This document shows positions 22,970 to 36,900 of a stretch of 64,000 nucleotides of DNA, piece by piece. The DNA is from Heliocidaris tuberculata (Eukaryota > Echinodermata > Echinoidea > Camarodonta > Echinometridae), in assembly GCA_025618425.1 (NCBI GenBank), contig CM046842.1:22514248-22578247 (forward strand), in the 5' to 3' direction. The number at the start of each line of letters is the position of its first letter. Within the stretch, counting starts at the first letter, position 1. Made by a program: the position numbers and the translations under genes. Under the pieces are notes generated by a model. That model was not told the origin of the DNA, searched no databases, and worked only from the letters and a program-made list of their open reading frames with translations.

Positions 22970-23050
22970 TTATGCTGTTGTGTCGTTATTGATGGGAAAC
23001 TGCACAGGGTTTGAGTAAGTAGGATTGGAGAAGCCTTCTTTTTCTGATGT
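22970..23050 (-). CDS. Receptor exon 43: cytoplasmic tail end with FSNPTY and stop
   Basis: Acceptor TTTTGCAG at 23051-23058, then 26 codons and TAA. The tail contains [19 protein letters not shown] fits the FxNPxY signal of LDL-receptor-family tails, which bind PTB/clathrin adaptors. No clear AATAAA follows within 300 bases. Confidence 0.85.
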   Translation of the reverse strand, partial: TSEKEGFSNPTYSNPVQFPINNDTTA

Positions 23051-23160
23051 CTGCAAAATATAAAAAGATTTGGAGTGGGAATAAAAGAGATTGAGTTCGC
23101 AAGAATAAGAGCGAGAGGGTAAGAGAGTAAAATGTTGAAAGGAAAAGGAGATATAGTTGG

Positions 23161-23199
<39 letters not shown>

Positions 23200-26100
23200 A
23201 GGGGGTGGAATGAGCATAGAAGATAATCAAGATTTCATTTCTGTATTCATATTCAGGCTTACATCTTTACAAAAAAAATATTTAAAAAATGTAATAATAA
23301 TAAAAAACAAAAACAAGAAACAGTTGAAGTTGAATGATGCATTGAATAATGGTGGTGGAATAAAAACTGAAGGAAAATCTGTAAAAGATGTTAAAATTTT
23401 AACGTTCTATTTTTATTGTTTGGGGTGGTGTAATGAGATAAAAGAAAATACAAACAAAATAAGTTTTTACCCTGCTATTCCCCCCTTTCAAGTGAAAATA
23501 ATTTAAAGTAGTTTCAATGAATATCACAAGTGATATCCACTTTTAACAAAAGAAGGTCCATGTAAAAAAGTACTTACTGATGAAGAATATGTTCCACTGG
23601 CTCCAAACATATTTGTATCTATATCTTGCATGGCAAACTGGAAGGAAAAAGGAAAAAAAAAAGAAGAAAATTTATGAATAAAAAACAAAGTTTTACACGT
23701 AACATGTTGGAGAGTTTCAACTGCCGTCCACCTGTTACCATCACGCTTGAAGAGTTTATTTCTTAAATGTATTACATCCATAACACTAAGTTCAGCAAAA
23801 ACATGGATTGTTCATTCTACTATTCTGTAATATCGATTTGAAATGAAACTCGTTTCTTTCATGCTATTGTGTAATGAGAAAACAAAATCATTCTTTACAA
23901 AATCCAGATGCTTTAACTGTTTTCAAACAAATTAATTACTTTTAAAAGTTTGTGGATGTAGCATGTCTTGGAACCAAAATCTTGATCCCCCATATGTACA
24001 GTGCTCACAGTGCAGCAAACCACCTTCGATTGCATGGGAAAGTGAAGGTCGGTGTGCAGCTCTGTGATTGGTCAGATCCAAGCGAAGGTCATTGTTTTAT
24101 GGATGTAGCATGTTCTGGAACCTAACTAAAACTGAAGTAGCACGTCTTGGAACCAAACTCGTTTTTTCACGGCCATTTATTCTTTTTACTTTTCCCATAG
24201 GAAATTTATGTTTTTAGATGTGTTATGTACCTGCTGGAAATGGGTACATTCAAGAAAAAAAAAATGGATAAAGCACTGATCACATGAAATACGTTCGCCA
24301 ATCACGTTCTTGAACATTGTACATCCGGATCAGGTGAGGTTCGGCATTATGAAACTTACCGCTGTGATGTTTAGGTCTGTATCATAGCCAGGGTTCTCCA
24401 TTGCAGCAGGGATGTTTATCTCCTCTGCTGGCTGCTTGCCTCTGCAGAAGGTAAAACAAAACAAAAGATGAATTAGGATAACAATATACATGTATGACAC
24501 TTATTACATATGCATGGAGAAATATAATACCCTGTTAAGAAGAAGTTTGAATTTAAGGATATTTTTGGATATCAAAATGTGAACCAAAATTAAAATTAAC
24601 CATTGAATACAGGACTATTATCTTCTTATCATCATGATCACATTCTGGTTTAAGCTTATAGGCCAATACATGGGATTATAACTTGGGAACAAAACAAAAC
24701 GCTTCAAGGTATTACTTGACTATGTACTTTTTACAAAGTGCACATTCATGTCCTGTTGAAATCTGCACACAAGTGAAAAAGCGTGTCCTGGAATAGTAAA
24801 AATCACAGATGATTTTATTAGCTTTTCCCCAAAAGGTACAGCCTGAAAGTGAGCCTCAGAAAATTGTGAATTTCCAAATAAGATTAAATTTTTTTACAAT
24901 AAAAGACTCAAACAATTATTAAGATAACCAACCTGAACACCTCATAAGCAACCATGTGGAATCTATGTGCAACTAGGGTAAAGATTCAGATTTATTCGTC
25001 AGACGTTTTGGATATAAGGATTTAGCCAGAATTTAAAATATAATCGACTTACCCTCTCCTCTTTGATACCAGTAGGTAGGCTAGAACCAGGAACACAAGT
25101 ATAATTAAAATCCCACAGACAACACCCACAGCGATGTAAATAGTTTCTGCATTTGAAAGGCAAGTAACAAAGGAAAAAAAAAATAATTGTTATCACAATC
25201 ATCATTTTCCTTCCTCTTGTTATTAGATATAATCATTGTTATCATTATTATCATTACGGTGGGTATTTACCATTATATTAGTATCATTATTATTACCATA
25301 ATGATAATTGATATTATTATTAAAATTATCATTCTCAAATAAATATAATCATAATGATAATCACTACTGTCAACGAAATCATTACTGTTCCTCTCACACC
25401 GGTGTTATTGTGTAATACAATGTACAACTGTTTTCTGTATTTATTATTATTACCATAATGATAATAAACATTATTATCAAAATTATCATATAAATATAAT
25501 CATCATGATATATCACTCCGGTCAACAAAATCATTACTGTTTCTCTCACGCTGGTGTTATTGTGTAATGCAGTGCATAACTGTTTTCTTTATTGAGGAGG
25601 GCTTTGTGGGAATTTCCCTTCTAACTGTTCAGAGCAGTGCATGAAGTCAATATTAATACATGTATAATGGTAGTAATTGTAGAATTATACATTCTGGCTG
25701 TAGAAATTGTATGATATCAACATGAAAATATTTTAAAAAGTACTCTTCCTACACGATTTACCTGAACCTTCACCTGTCTGACTTCCTGGTGAAGGCCTCA
25801 CTCTAGGGGTGGTGGACTGTGCTGTCGTCTGCATTTGATCTGGACTTGCCACTTTAGGAGTAAGAAAGAAATGGAATTATCATTATTATAATTATTCATT
25901 ATTATTATTATTATTATAAGAATAAAAAACATGAATTCAGTATTGAAATCGATGAAGGCATATTCACTGACAAGTGACAACAGAATTTATGTCCTCACAG
26001 ATGCCCAAATTATGCTAATGAAGTAAGTACGTTGAAAGATATTGTATATAGTGTGTGCATCATTTCCAAAGGAACAAGATTATAAAACATTAAATGTCAG

Positions 26101-29100
26101 GTACCAAATTTATTTTATAACACTTTATTTGCTATAATTTTCTCCACCTTCAGGCATTTGTATATTATGATCATTAGGCTATTTTGAGGTAAATAATGCA
26201 AGTTACTTGTATGGAAGGGGTTTAAATTTGATAGATCAGTGAAAGGTCCAGTGCATATCAACAATATACACACCAAGCCTTACAAGTATATCTCTTGAAC
26301 TTGTGAATGCTAAAAAAGGTACATTATCAGCACTGTTAATGACTCGATCAATATTCTGGTGCATTATCCTTTACACCACCTGAAAAATGTTTCCATCATG
26401 AATACCAATAAATGAGGTTCAAGACGTACCTCTGGTAGTGGGTGTGGTTGGTGGAGGGTTGGTGGTACTTCTTGGTAGAGGGCTGCTAGACTGCACACAC
26501 TTGGGTGTGAACGACACATCATCAAGAGCCAAGAAAGCATTAGAATCCGCCCCTTTCACTGCCTCAAAGATCACCTTTTTGTTGGAACAGACAGTGAAAA
26601 TGTTGACTTTAATGATGCATAGCAAGATGGAAGTCCTGATATTACCAGGTAAACGATTTTGGTTTTAATTAATTACCTCGATATGCTGACACTTGCAAAT
26701 TGGCATCATGGCATCTTGTTTTGAGTTATAATTCAAATAGAAATACATATTTGCTATTTGTAAAAAAAAAAAAAAAAGAGGCTGTCAGCTGAGTAAAGGG
26801 TAAAGCTGATAGTCCGGGCCCTCTTGCATAAAAAATTGTGTTTAATCGCAACTCAAAAATTAAACACAAGTCCCAAATACTTGATCCTGATTGGCTGAAA
26901 ATCAAGTTCCGTTTAATTTTTTAAAGTTGTGTTTAATCTCAACTTTTTATGCAAGAGGGCCCTGGTACTCTAGCATTATCCTGTGTTTACGAGTAGTCTG
27001 AATACAATTTTGGAGTTGAAGAGTTTTTAAGTAATTCCTCTCAGAGATGGAGAAGGTAGAAAAGAAAATTAGAATGTTCGCCAGAACCTAAACTAGTTCA
27101 GGTTTATGCTAACGGGCACATATTTCTGGCGACAGTTCACATATATGGGTTTTATCGCAGAAAAAGCAGTCGAAGCCATCAACAGGACTATTATCAGTAA
27201 TTTTTGCCCATAAAGATCAAATTGCAACAAAGCAGCAAAAAAAAAAAAAAAATCACATCTACTAGAATCGTTTTGACACTCACCTGGAATGGGTCATCGC
27301 TGGTAAGTGGTAGTGATCCTCTATTCCATAATAATCCCTGGTCACCAGTCATACTCCATTTCTCTGTCATTGGACCACCTATTAGACTCCTCGTTTTGAT
27401 GCTAATAGCTGCATCGTCCCCACTCATGTAGTAATAAAACCTCATCTGTATAATACACGCAAAACAGGGTCAGGATAATTTGTTTCATATATACAGGACT
27501 TATTGAAGGATGGGGTATGATAGTGTTCAATCATCTTGGTACAAATAAGTATACAAAAAACTATTGCTGCCAGAAAATGTAATATTGGGTACTTTAGCAA
27601 TCTTATCATTATTATTATTTTTCAATTATTACTGTTATTATTACTGTTGTTATTATTACTATTTTCATTATTACTATTATCATTATTATCATTACAAATT
27701 CAACTTGTTCAGGTAACTTCTGGATTCTTTGGTCATCTTGATATAAAAGATTTAAATGGAAAGAAGAATTAAAAGCTTTATTCACCTAAAGTATCAGATA
27801 CAACATGAAAACTAGGGCTGTTTATATCACCTACAGCACTAAAAGTGTTGACTAGCTTTAAACTCATTGCTTTCGTTACAGCATTTTTTCTCACACTTCC
27901 ATAAGCACACATAGATTACTTTCGACTGCATGCCAAATATTTCTAAATTCCTTATTGAAAATATTGACATAATTATGACATAGAAAGATAAGATAAAATA
28001 TATATCTGTACAAATTGACTATATACACAACATAAATAACTTCATAAGTTCTTTTCAAACTCAAGATATCTTACTCTTACGAAATGGAGAAATTGTTACA
28101 TATGTTTGCAAGTGTTTATGAGCTAAACTACTATCGTTTGTATAGAGAAATACACACACACACACACACACCCACACACATATACACACACCCACACACA
28201 CATACACACACCCACACACATATGCACACACAAAATAGTGTATTAAAGATGGGGAAACTTACCATGCATCCAGATGATACTGCATTGATAATGAAGCTAC
28301 CAATCTGAGCAGAAGAACCAGATGATGATTGCTGGTATTGATTGACGACCAAAAATGAACCTGAGAGAGAGAAAAAAAGAGAAAACAGATAGGGGTAGAG
28401 AGGGAGAGGGGGGGGGGGGGGTGAGGAGAGGAATGACAAGAGATACTGACTAAAGAAAATTAATTGCTGTTGCCTTAAAGTTTGTGTAGACTATATTACA
28501 GTAATTGTAAATCTTATTATTCTAAGATTCATGTAACAGAATAGACAAGTCATTCTTTAAGATTATACAATTCTTGACAATAGTACATGAAGAAAGATAC
28601 AGAGAGTGGGAAAGAGAGATACAGAGAGAGGGAAAGAGAGAGACACGACCTTTAACAAAACTCATTTACAAACAGAGATAGGTTAATGATCGAGGGAGAG
28701 AGGTAGAATTAAGGGTGACAGAAAATGCAAAAAAGAAGAGAAAGTAATTTTTTCGAAAGATAAATACATAACAGAATTTGTGTACTTACCTCTATCATTG
28801 TCTAGAGTATGATCAAAGTTAAGAGAAGCTGAAGCAGATGCCTGCATTGTATTCCAGTCTAGATCATCATCGGTCAGCTGTACCCAGTCGCACAGACCGC
28901 TCTCAAAATCACATCTATTATACGAGGCTAAAATGAAATGTACAAAATATGGATAATTAATAAGTTTTGTTAATAGACCTGATATAATAACAATTCATTG
29001 ACTACTCCCATTCAAATAAAGATACCACAAATTTCATCTTTCTCATCTCTAACATAGCACTGTACAAATGTGTGTCAGAAATAGAACCATGCCATGACGT

Positions 29101-32100
29101 AAATCTGTATAATGCAAATAATAACTGCACAGATAAGGATAGAAACACATGGAAATTAAATACACACTGTAGTACCAGACAAGATACAAATTGATGATAA
29201 TTTTTCGTCTATAATGTTACAATTAAATTTTGTTACATGGAAATGGAAATTGGAATAAGACACTGGAATAAATGCATAGACCTACTGGGTAATGAAAGGT
29301 AGAAATTGGCAGAACAGGTCGTGAATGATTGTTACATAATGGTAGAATTTTCCAGGTGGATGTTGCTTATTTTTTTTTGTTCTTGCACTTTATGTAGTCA
29401 CAGAAGTTTCCACAGATATATATATATAATATATAAACATCTTTTCGAAGGGGGGTGGGGGGGGGGGTTATGATAGACTTTCTTATGCAAGTGCATGTGA
29501 TATCATACTTTTGATCCACAAGTAATTTCACTGAAGTAATATAATTTCATAGATGTTCCCTGTTTTTGGTATAAACACTTTTGTGTTTACTTACAACAAT
29601 CAATTTCATCCGAACTATCCAAGCAGCAGTCTTTTGTGAAATCACACTTGCTATCAGCGGGGTAACATTGTCCGGTATCACACTGAGCCTCTCCATCTCC
29701 GCACGTTACAGGAGTGTAGCTGTCATACGCACAGTTGTCAAATCGGATGTCATCTATGGCAAAGCCGCCGGCGTAGGGCTGTGGTTGGTGGTTCTCAGCT
29801 GTAATCAAAAACTTTTGAAAGAAAGTAAGAAAAAAGAATCGAATTTTCTTAATTCTGATGATTCCTTATTCATATTTGAATTATAGAAGAACACAAGTTA
29901 CATATATCCATATTCTTTTATAACGATTCCATCTGAACCCATGATTTTTAATGGGAAATATAATAGCATTCCAGAAATATTATATTATACTTATATATTA
30001 TGGTGATATTAAACACATTTCAAAAATATAATACCTGTACAATCTACCCCCCCCCCCACAAGAAATAATTCATGGTGGGCAAAATCCTACTTATGTTGTA
30101 ATGTTAATAGTTAGATTCATTTTTATAGCAAATGAATCATCAATCATTAAGAAAAGCTAAATACTACAACTGCATCACGAAAACACCCATCTTTTTCATA
30201 GCATAGTTTACCAACCTTGTACGCATAATGAAATAAAAAGAGTTCCATCAAACCTTGTCGGAAAAAGGCATATTCACACTGTAATTCAGTACGTTCTATG
30301 ATAACAAGCAGTGTAACTGACAAAAAGTGTGGACTCGTCTCATTCCTGTTGCAAAGATAGGCCTGTTCGAATGTGCTCTTCTTGTAAAAAAGAAATTGTT
30401 CACTAAAACATTATACTTGGAAATAAATGTATATTTTAGGATAATGTAGGCAACAAGATAAAGGGAAACAATATTATTGATGACACCATTTACCTGGAAT
30501 TCCATGAGACACTGAGGTATCTTAATCTCAGCCTTCATCCATCTGCTCTCCACTGTATTCCCACTATTGACCACCATCAACGTGCGCTCGTCTGTCAAAA
30601 CCTTGCGCTTCAAGGCAAGCATGCCGTAGTCCACACCATAAGAGTAGTACCAGAGCGACGCTGTGCATGCCCGGCCAGCCTGGCTGAACCGAGGGCTAAC
30701 CAAAGTGGCAAACTGGTTGGTGGATTTGGTGACTGACTGCTGTGAACCGTCCACGAAGTAGTATATTCCTGTAATACGGTAAAAATGAGATATTTATCAA
30801 GTTTTACTATTAAATTTCTGATTAATTAAGAGCTATATAAGTGTGTATATGGGAATGAAGGAAAGCAGTTATGTTCAATTTGAGGCAAAATTAGTATTAA
30901 AGTAAATAATATGCCATAGAAAGATTCTGCCCCTTTTGTAATTTATACTTTTAATAAATTAAAGATTATTTAAAGAATGGATATATAAGGGGAGAAAGGT
31001 AAATATAATGAATGGTATGCAAAGAAAGAAGGGTGAGAGAGAGAGAGATGGAGGAAGGGAGAGAGGGTGGGAGGGAGAGGGAGGGAGGGAGAGGGAGGGA
31101 GGGAGGGAGGGAGGGAGGGAGAGAGGGTGGGAGGGAGAGGGAGGGAGGGAGGGAGGGAGGGAGGGAGGGAGGGAGGGAGGGAGGGAGGGAGAGGGAGGGA
31201 GGGAGGGAGAGGGAGGGAGGGAGGGAGAGGGAGGGAGGGAGAGAGGGTGGGAGGGAGAGGGAGGGAGGGAGAGGGAGGGAGAGGGAGGGAGGGAGAGAGG
31301 GTGGGAGGGAGAGAGGGTGGGAGGGAGAGGGAGGGAGGGAGAGAGGGAGAGGGAGGGAGGGAGAGGGAGGGAGGGAGAGGGAGGGAGGGAGAGGGAGGGA
31401 GGGAGAGAGGGTGGGAGGGAGAGGGAGGGAGGGAGAGGGAGGGAGAGGGAGGGAGGGAGAGAGGGTGGGAGGGAGAGAGGGTGGGAGGGAGAGGGAGGGA
31501 GGGAGAGAGGGAGAGGGAGGGAGGGAGAGGGAGGGAGGGAGAGGGAGGGAGGGAGAGAGGGTGGGAGGGAGAGGGAGGGAGGGAGAGGGAGGGAGAGGGA
31601 GGGAGGGAGAGAGGGAGAGGGAGGGAGGGAGAGGGAGGGAGGGAGAGGGAGGGAGGGAGAGAGGGTGGGAGGGAGAGGGAGGGAGGGAGAGGGAGGGAGA
31701 GGGAGGGAGGGAGAGAGGGTGGGAGAGGGAGGGAGGGAGAGAGGGTGGGAGGGAGAGGGAGGGAGGGAGAGGGAGGGAGAGGGAGGGAGGGAGAGAGGGT
31801 GGGAGGGAGAGGGAGGGAGGGAGAGGGAGGGAGGGAGAGGGAGGGAGAGGGAGGGAGGGAGAGAGGGTGGGAGGGAGAGGGAGGGAGGGAGAGGGAGGGA
31901 GAGGGAGGGAGGGAGAGGGAGGGAGGGAGAGGGAGGGAGGGAGAGGGAGGGAGAGGGAGGGAGGGAGGGAGGGAGAGAGATGGAGGGAGGGAGAGGGAGG
32001 GAGGGAGAGAGGGTGGGAGGGAGAGGGTGGGAGGGAGAGGGAGGGAGGGAGGGAGGGAGGGTGAAAAAGAGAGAAAGGGAGACAAAAGCTGTGATGAAAG

Positions 32101-33890
32101 CTAACTTGGTACTCTTACCATCAGGGCTATTCATGGTATGATCAGTATCTGGTCCTAAGTATTCCAACGAATCGGAGTCATTGTGCCTCAGCCAATCAAA
32201 ATCGTCATTCAGAGACTGCTCCCATGAGCACATATCATTTTCAAACGTACACACAGTAGCTGCAAAAGAGAAAAAAGATATAGATATAGACTGATTGACA
32301 CACAAGAAGGCACAAAACATGGTGAAATAGTAAGTTCCCTTATTATAGTATTTATGGTTGCAAGAAATTTATTTTAATTAGAAGTTTTAGACTTTACTTA
32401 CACTATACAGAGCAATACAGATACAAAAAAAAACAAAACAGAATACTTGAATACTTACGGCACTCCTTTTCATCGCTGCCGTCATCACAATCATACATGA
32501 AGTCACAGAATTTACTGATAGCAAGACATGATCCATCATCACAAGCCTTCTCTCCTGTGTTACAGTGTGGGGCACCTGAATTTATAGAAACAAAATTATT
32601 GATCCCTAATTTCTTTGGCTGGTACTTCGGCTTTGTTTCTTAAAAGTCATTTTGACAACTGCAACAATAATTTCTGACCTATATTTCGGAAAAAAACAAT
32701 AAGTAAGTTTTTATAATGCTTACAATGTCATTGCAATGATTCCGTAAATTTGTATTTATCTTTAATATTATTAAACAGTAGATGCATATATTCACAAATT
32801 AAAATTTTAATGTAATCACTTTTAATTAATAATATCACAAAGAGTTAACTGACAAAAAAAATGTCCTTTGCATACAAATGGTAGCTTAATTACAATTTAA
32901 GCTGAGGTTCCATGTATTTTGATAAAAGTATAACTACATCATTAATCAAAGTGCATGAAACTACGTTGTATAGCATACTTTTGTTTGGATATTTCATATA
33001 AACTTCATGTTCACAATTTAAACTGATGTCTTATGTATTTTGATAAAAGTCTAACTTTATTTAATCAAAACGGATTAAACTATTGTATAGCATACTTTTG
33101 TTTGGATATTTATTATAAACTTCCTGTTTCTTTCACTGTCATAATGACTACTTGACTTACTTGAAGGAGTAACCTTTATGGGTAATGTCTGATCTGAAGA
33201 GATAACACACCCAGGTGTGCAATGATTCCGTAAATTTGTATTTATCTTTAATATTATTAAACAGTAGATGCATATATTCACAAATTAAAATTTTAATGTA
33301 ATCACTTTTAATTAATAATATCACAAAGAGTTAACTGACAAAAAAAATGTCCTTTGCATACAAATGGTAGCTTAATTACAATTTAAGCTGAGGTTCCATG
33401 TATTTTGATAAAAGTATAACTACATCATTAATCAAAGTGCATGAAACTACGTTGTATAGCATACTTTTGTTTGGATATTTCATATAAACTTCATGTTCAC
33501 AATTTAAACTGATGTCTTATGTATTTTGATAAAAGTCTAACTTTATTTAATCAAAACGGATTAAACTATTGTATAGCATACTTTTGTTTGGATATTTATT
33601 ATAAACTTCCTGTTTCTTTCACTGTCATAATGACTACTTGACTTACTTGAAGGAGTAACCTTTATGGGTAATGTCTGATCTGAAGAGATAACACACCCAG
33701 GTGTGAATGAGATATCATCAATGCTCATGTGATCATCCACACCTCCTGCTACGCCTTCTATCAGGATCTACACCCAGATAAACACACAGAATAGCAAAGT
33801 GTTGTTGAATTAATATACTGGTGGCAGATCATGTGAATTCTTCTTGTAAAGTAGATTTTGTAACCACATAGCACCTATACTATCATCATA

Positions 33891-33931
<41 letters not shown>

Positions 33932-36900
33932 GTCTTCTGTCAAAATATGTTAAGTGGCTCTATCTTCTTTTCCAACAAATGTCTCTCTAATCCAAGTGGA
34001 CCATTTCTCTGTATCCTTTTTCTCCAAAATAGAGCTTATTTTTCAAAATGAAAAATAATCATGTGTCCCAAAGAAAGCTTGTTCTGCTTTACAATTTTGT
34101 TTTGTAATGAGATTGCTCATATCTATCCCCTTTTTTTACTTTTTTCCATTGTCACATCCAAGTGCTGATAATTTAAAGTTAAACAAAAACATGACAATAT
34201 GTAGGTTATGTAATCAGCTCTGAGATTGGGTATATTTCTGAAAATTTATGGAGGTATATGATTAACAAGAGTGAAGATGAAAACAACCCCTCCTCAAAAT
34301 AAAACAAAAATTGTCAAAAAACAATATCAATACCTGGAATTTGCTGCCTGGATCAAGATCCACTATACCCCTTATCCATGCATCTCCTTGGGGACCAGAC
34401 TTAGACCAGATGGATTGTGGGTTATCAGAGAGTGATATTTGGGTCATGACTCTGAGGGTACCTACATCAGCTCCATTCATATGGTACCAGAATCTCATCT
34501 GTACAAATAAAAAATAGCGATATATAATTTAAGAGAAAGAGAAATGGCAAATTAATCCTTGGCATGTTGTAAAGAAAAGGCTGGTGCTTATCAAAGAATA
34601 GCATTAAACGTTTAAGAATTGAGTATACTCTAAGGCCTGTATTCTGAACTCTGCTTTAACTTAAACTCAAGTCAGTTAAGCCAGAGTTTAATCAAAACTG
34701 ATTAAAATGCAAGTCTAGCCTAAATTTCTGTACAAAGCTAAACCACACTTAAACTGAAGTTTAAGTTAAACCAGAGTTCTGAATGTGCTTTTCTAAAAGT
34801 CTGGTTTAAAGGGCAAGTTTAGACTGGGTTTAAACCACACTTAGACCACGGTTTATTTTAAACCAGAGTTCAGAATACAGGCCCATGGGAATATACATTA
34901 GGACTTCATGTGATACCAGAATCTCATCTATAGGCCTATGTATGAAAGAGATAGAGTAATGTCACATGAATGCCATGACAATTTATGAAGAAAGGGTAAA
35001 CTAAAAAAATGGATTAAAACAAAATATGATATATCTCAAAGTACAGTGTGAAATGTAAAAGATACACATAAAATAATTTTAAGTCTATAATGAAATACAA
35101 AATATCACAGTTTCTGATTAATCTAGATGGAAGAAATTCTGCTTTACAAAATGGAGAAACTCAATCATAGTGGAAATTTTGTATCTTGATTATTGCATGA
35201 TTTTGGCTTCATATTATGATTTGAAACAAGAGTACAAGGAAACTGAGCCCGGAGTTAACTGGTCTAGAATACATCTCCCCTTTTACAACAGTTAAAAATT
35301 ATTACTCAAGAATTATATCAGGAGAAATGATACTATCAAGAAACTTTTAAAATATTCACAAATCTTTCCTTAACATTTGTAGCACTTACCTGACAGTCAC
35401 CAGTATTAGGCCTAGAGTAGATAAGACCTTCAAGCCTTGCTCTTTTATTAGCATCTTTCTCGTAGGTATACATGTAGAGATAATGTCCTAGATAGAAGAA
35501 AACAGTTGGATAGGCTTTGAATCAAGAATACTGTTATTTTGAGAAGTGGCACGTTATTTCTACTTGTCAGGTAATCTTTATAACACTGAAACAAATGTGG
35601 AGGGAAACATACACATAATTATGTTATTTTACTACAATCTTGATACTTGTGAGTGTGTTATAGGACCAGGGTGACCCTCGTTTAGAAGTTCTAACATTAC
35701 AACAAGAAGCCCATAAGTCTTTTATATGTATTTTCTTTGCATCACATTCTCGCCTGATAGATTTTGAAGAGTATGGTTCACAGGGGTGTCACACTTTACC
35801 CCTTTAACACCATTCATCCTTAAGTAATACCATCACCATCACCACCACCACCACCATCATCATCTTCAATTACACCCAGTGCCATAGCCTCAAGAACTTC
35901 TCATCTGATAAGTTATTGAGTGTGTGGTCCACTCCAGGGGCACCATCCTGTGCCTCTTAGATACCAGTGATCGACAATGATTACCACCATAACCACCATT
36001 ATCACACTATCCTCAAAACCACCATCACCTCTTCTAACACATCCATTACCAACCCTTTCTCCATCTTAAATCACCCCTAGAACTTCGCACCTGATGGGTT
36101 AGTAAGGGTGTGGTCCACTCCAGGGGCACCACTCCGTGCCCCTTGGTTACCCGTCATGATCTATGACCAATACCATCAATGTGACCAATTAAATACCAGG
36201 ATGATGACGACTACCACCACCACCACCACTATCACAACCCACACCATCCACCATCACCACCACTTTCACCATCTTCAATCACCCCCCAGTGCAAATAACT
36301 CCCAAAACTTCTTACCTGATGGGTTATTAAGGGTGTGGTCCACTCCAGGGGCACCACCCTGTGCCCCTTGGTTACCAGTCATCCACAACCAATCCAGGTC
36401 GTCGTCTGTGCTCTGACTCCAGTCACAAAGATTCATCTCAAAGTCACATCTCTGATATACATCTAAAAACAAATATATGCACAGGTATTTGAAAAATTAG
36501 TGTAATAATAAGTATGAAATTAGGATTTGTCCTCATTGAATGTGAAATTTGGTCTAAATAATAACATTAATTGTGAAATGTTGATATTCAAATAAAATTG
36601 TTTAAAACATGGTAGATATTAATACACCCAATGGTATATTGTTATATTTTGGTCATGAATGATTGAATGAAATGCTTTCATGTAAGAAAAAAGAGTGAGT
36701 AAAGAATGAATTATGCTAAAAAATTAAAATGTATATTGTTCAATTTTAAAATCAGATGACAAATCACGTTTATTCACTTGTGTTGATTTCACAAAAAGCT
36801 GATATTTTGTGATAAATCTTTTCATATCTACCAAAGATAGCTTAGAAAGTAAACAAGAAACTTTATAAAGCAAACATTGGGTCTATTTAAGTGCAAACTG

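Noticed and set aside
29587..29808. Separate small secreted LDLa protein starting at an internal Met
   Set aside because: It is exon 34 of the receptor, with splice sites and phases matching both neighbours.
31043..32072. CRISPR-like regular spacing of repeats
   Set aside because: Simple purine minisatellite without unique spacers, in an animal genome.
30959..32320. Long minus-strand frames rich in Pro/Ser/Leu and plus-strand Gly/Arg/Glu frames
   Set aside because: They are translations of the polypurine minisatellite; the longest simply includes exon 32 and runs through its intron.
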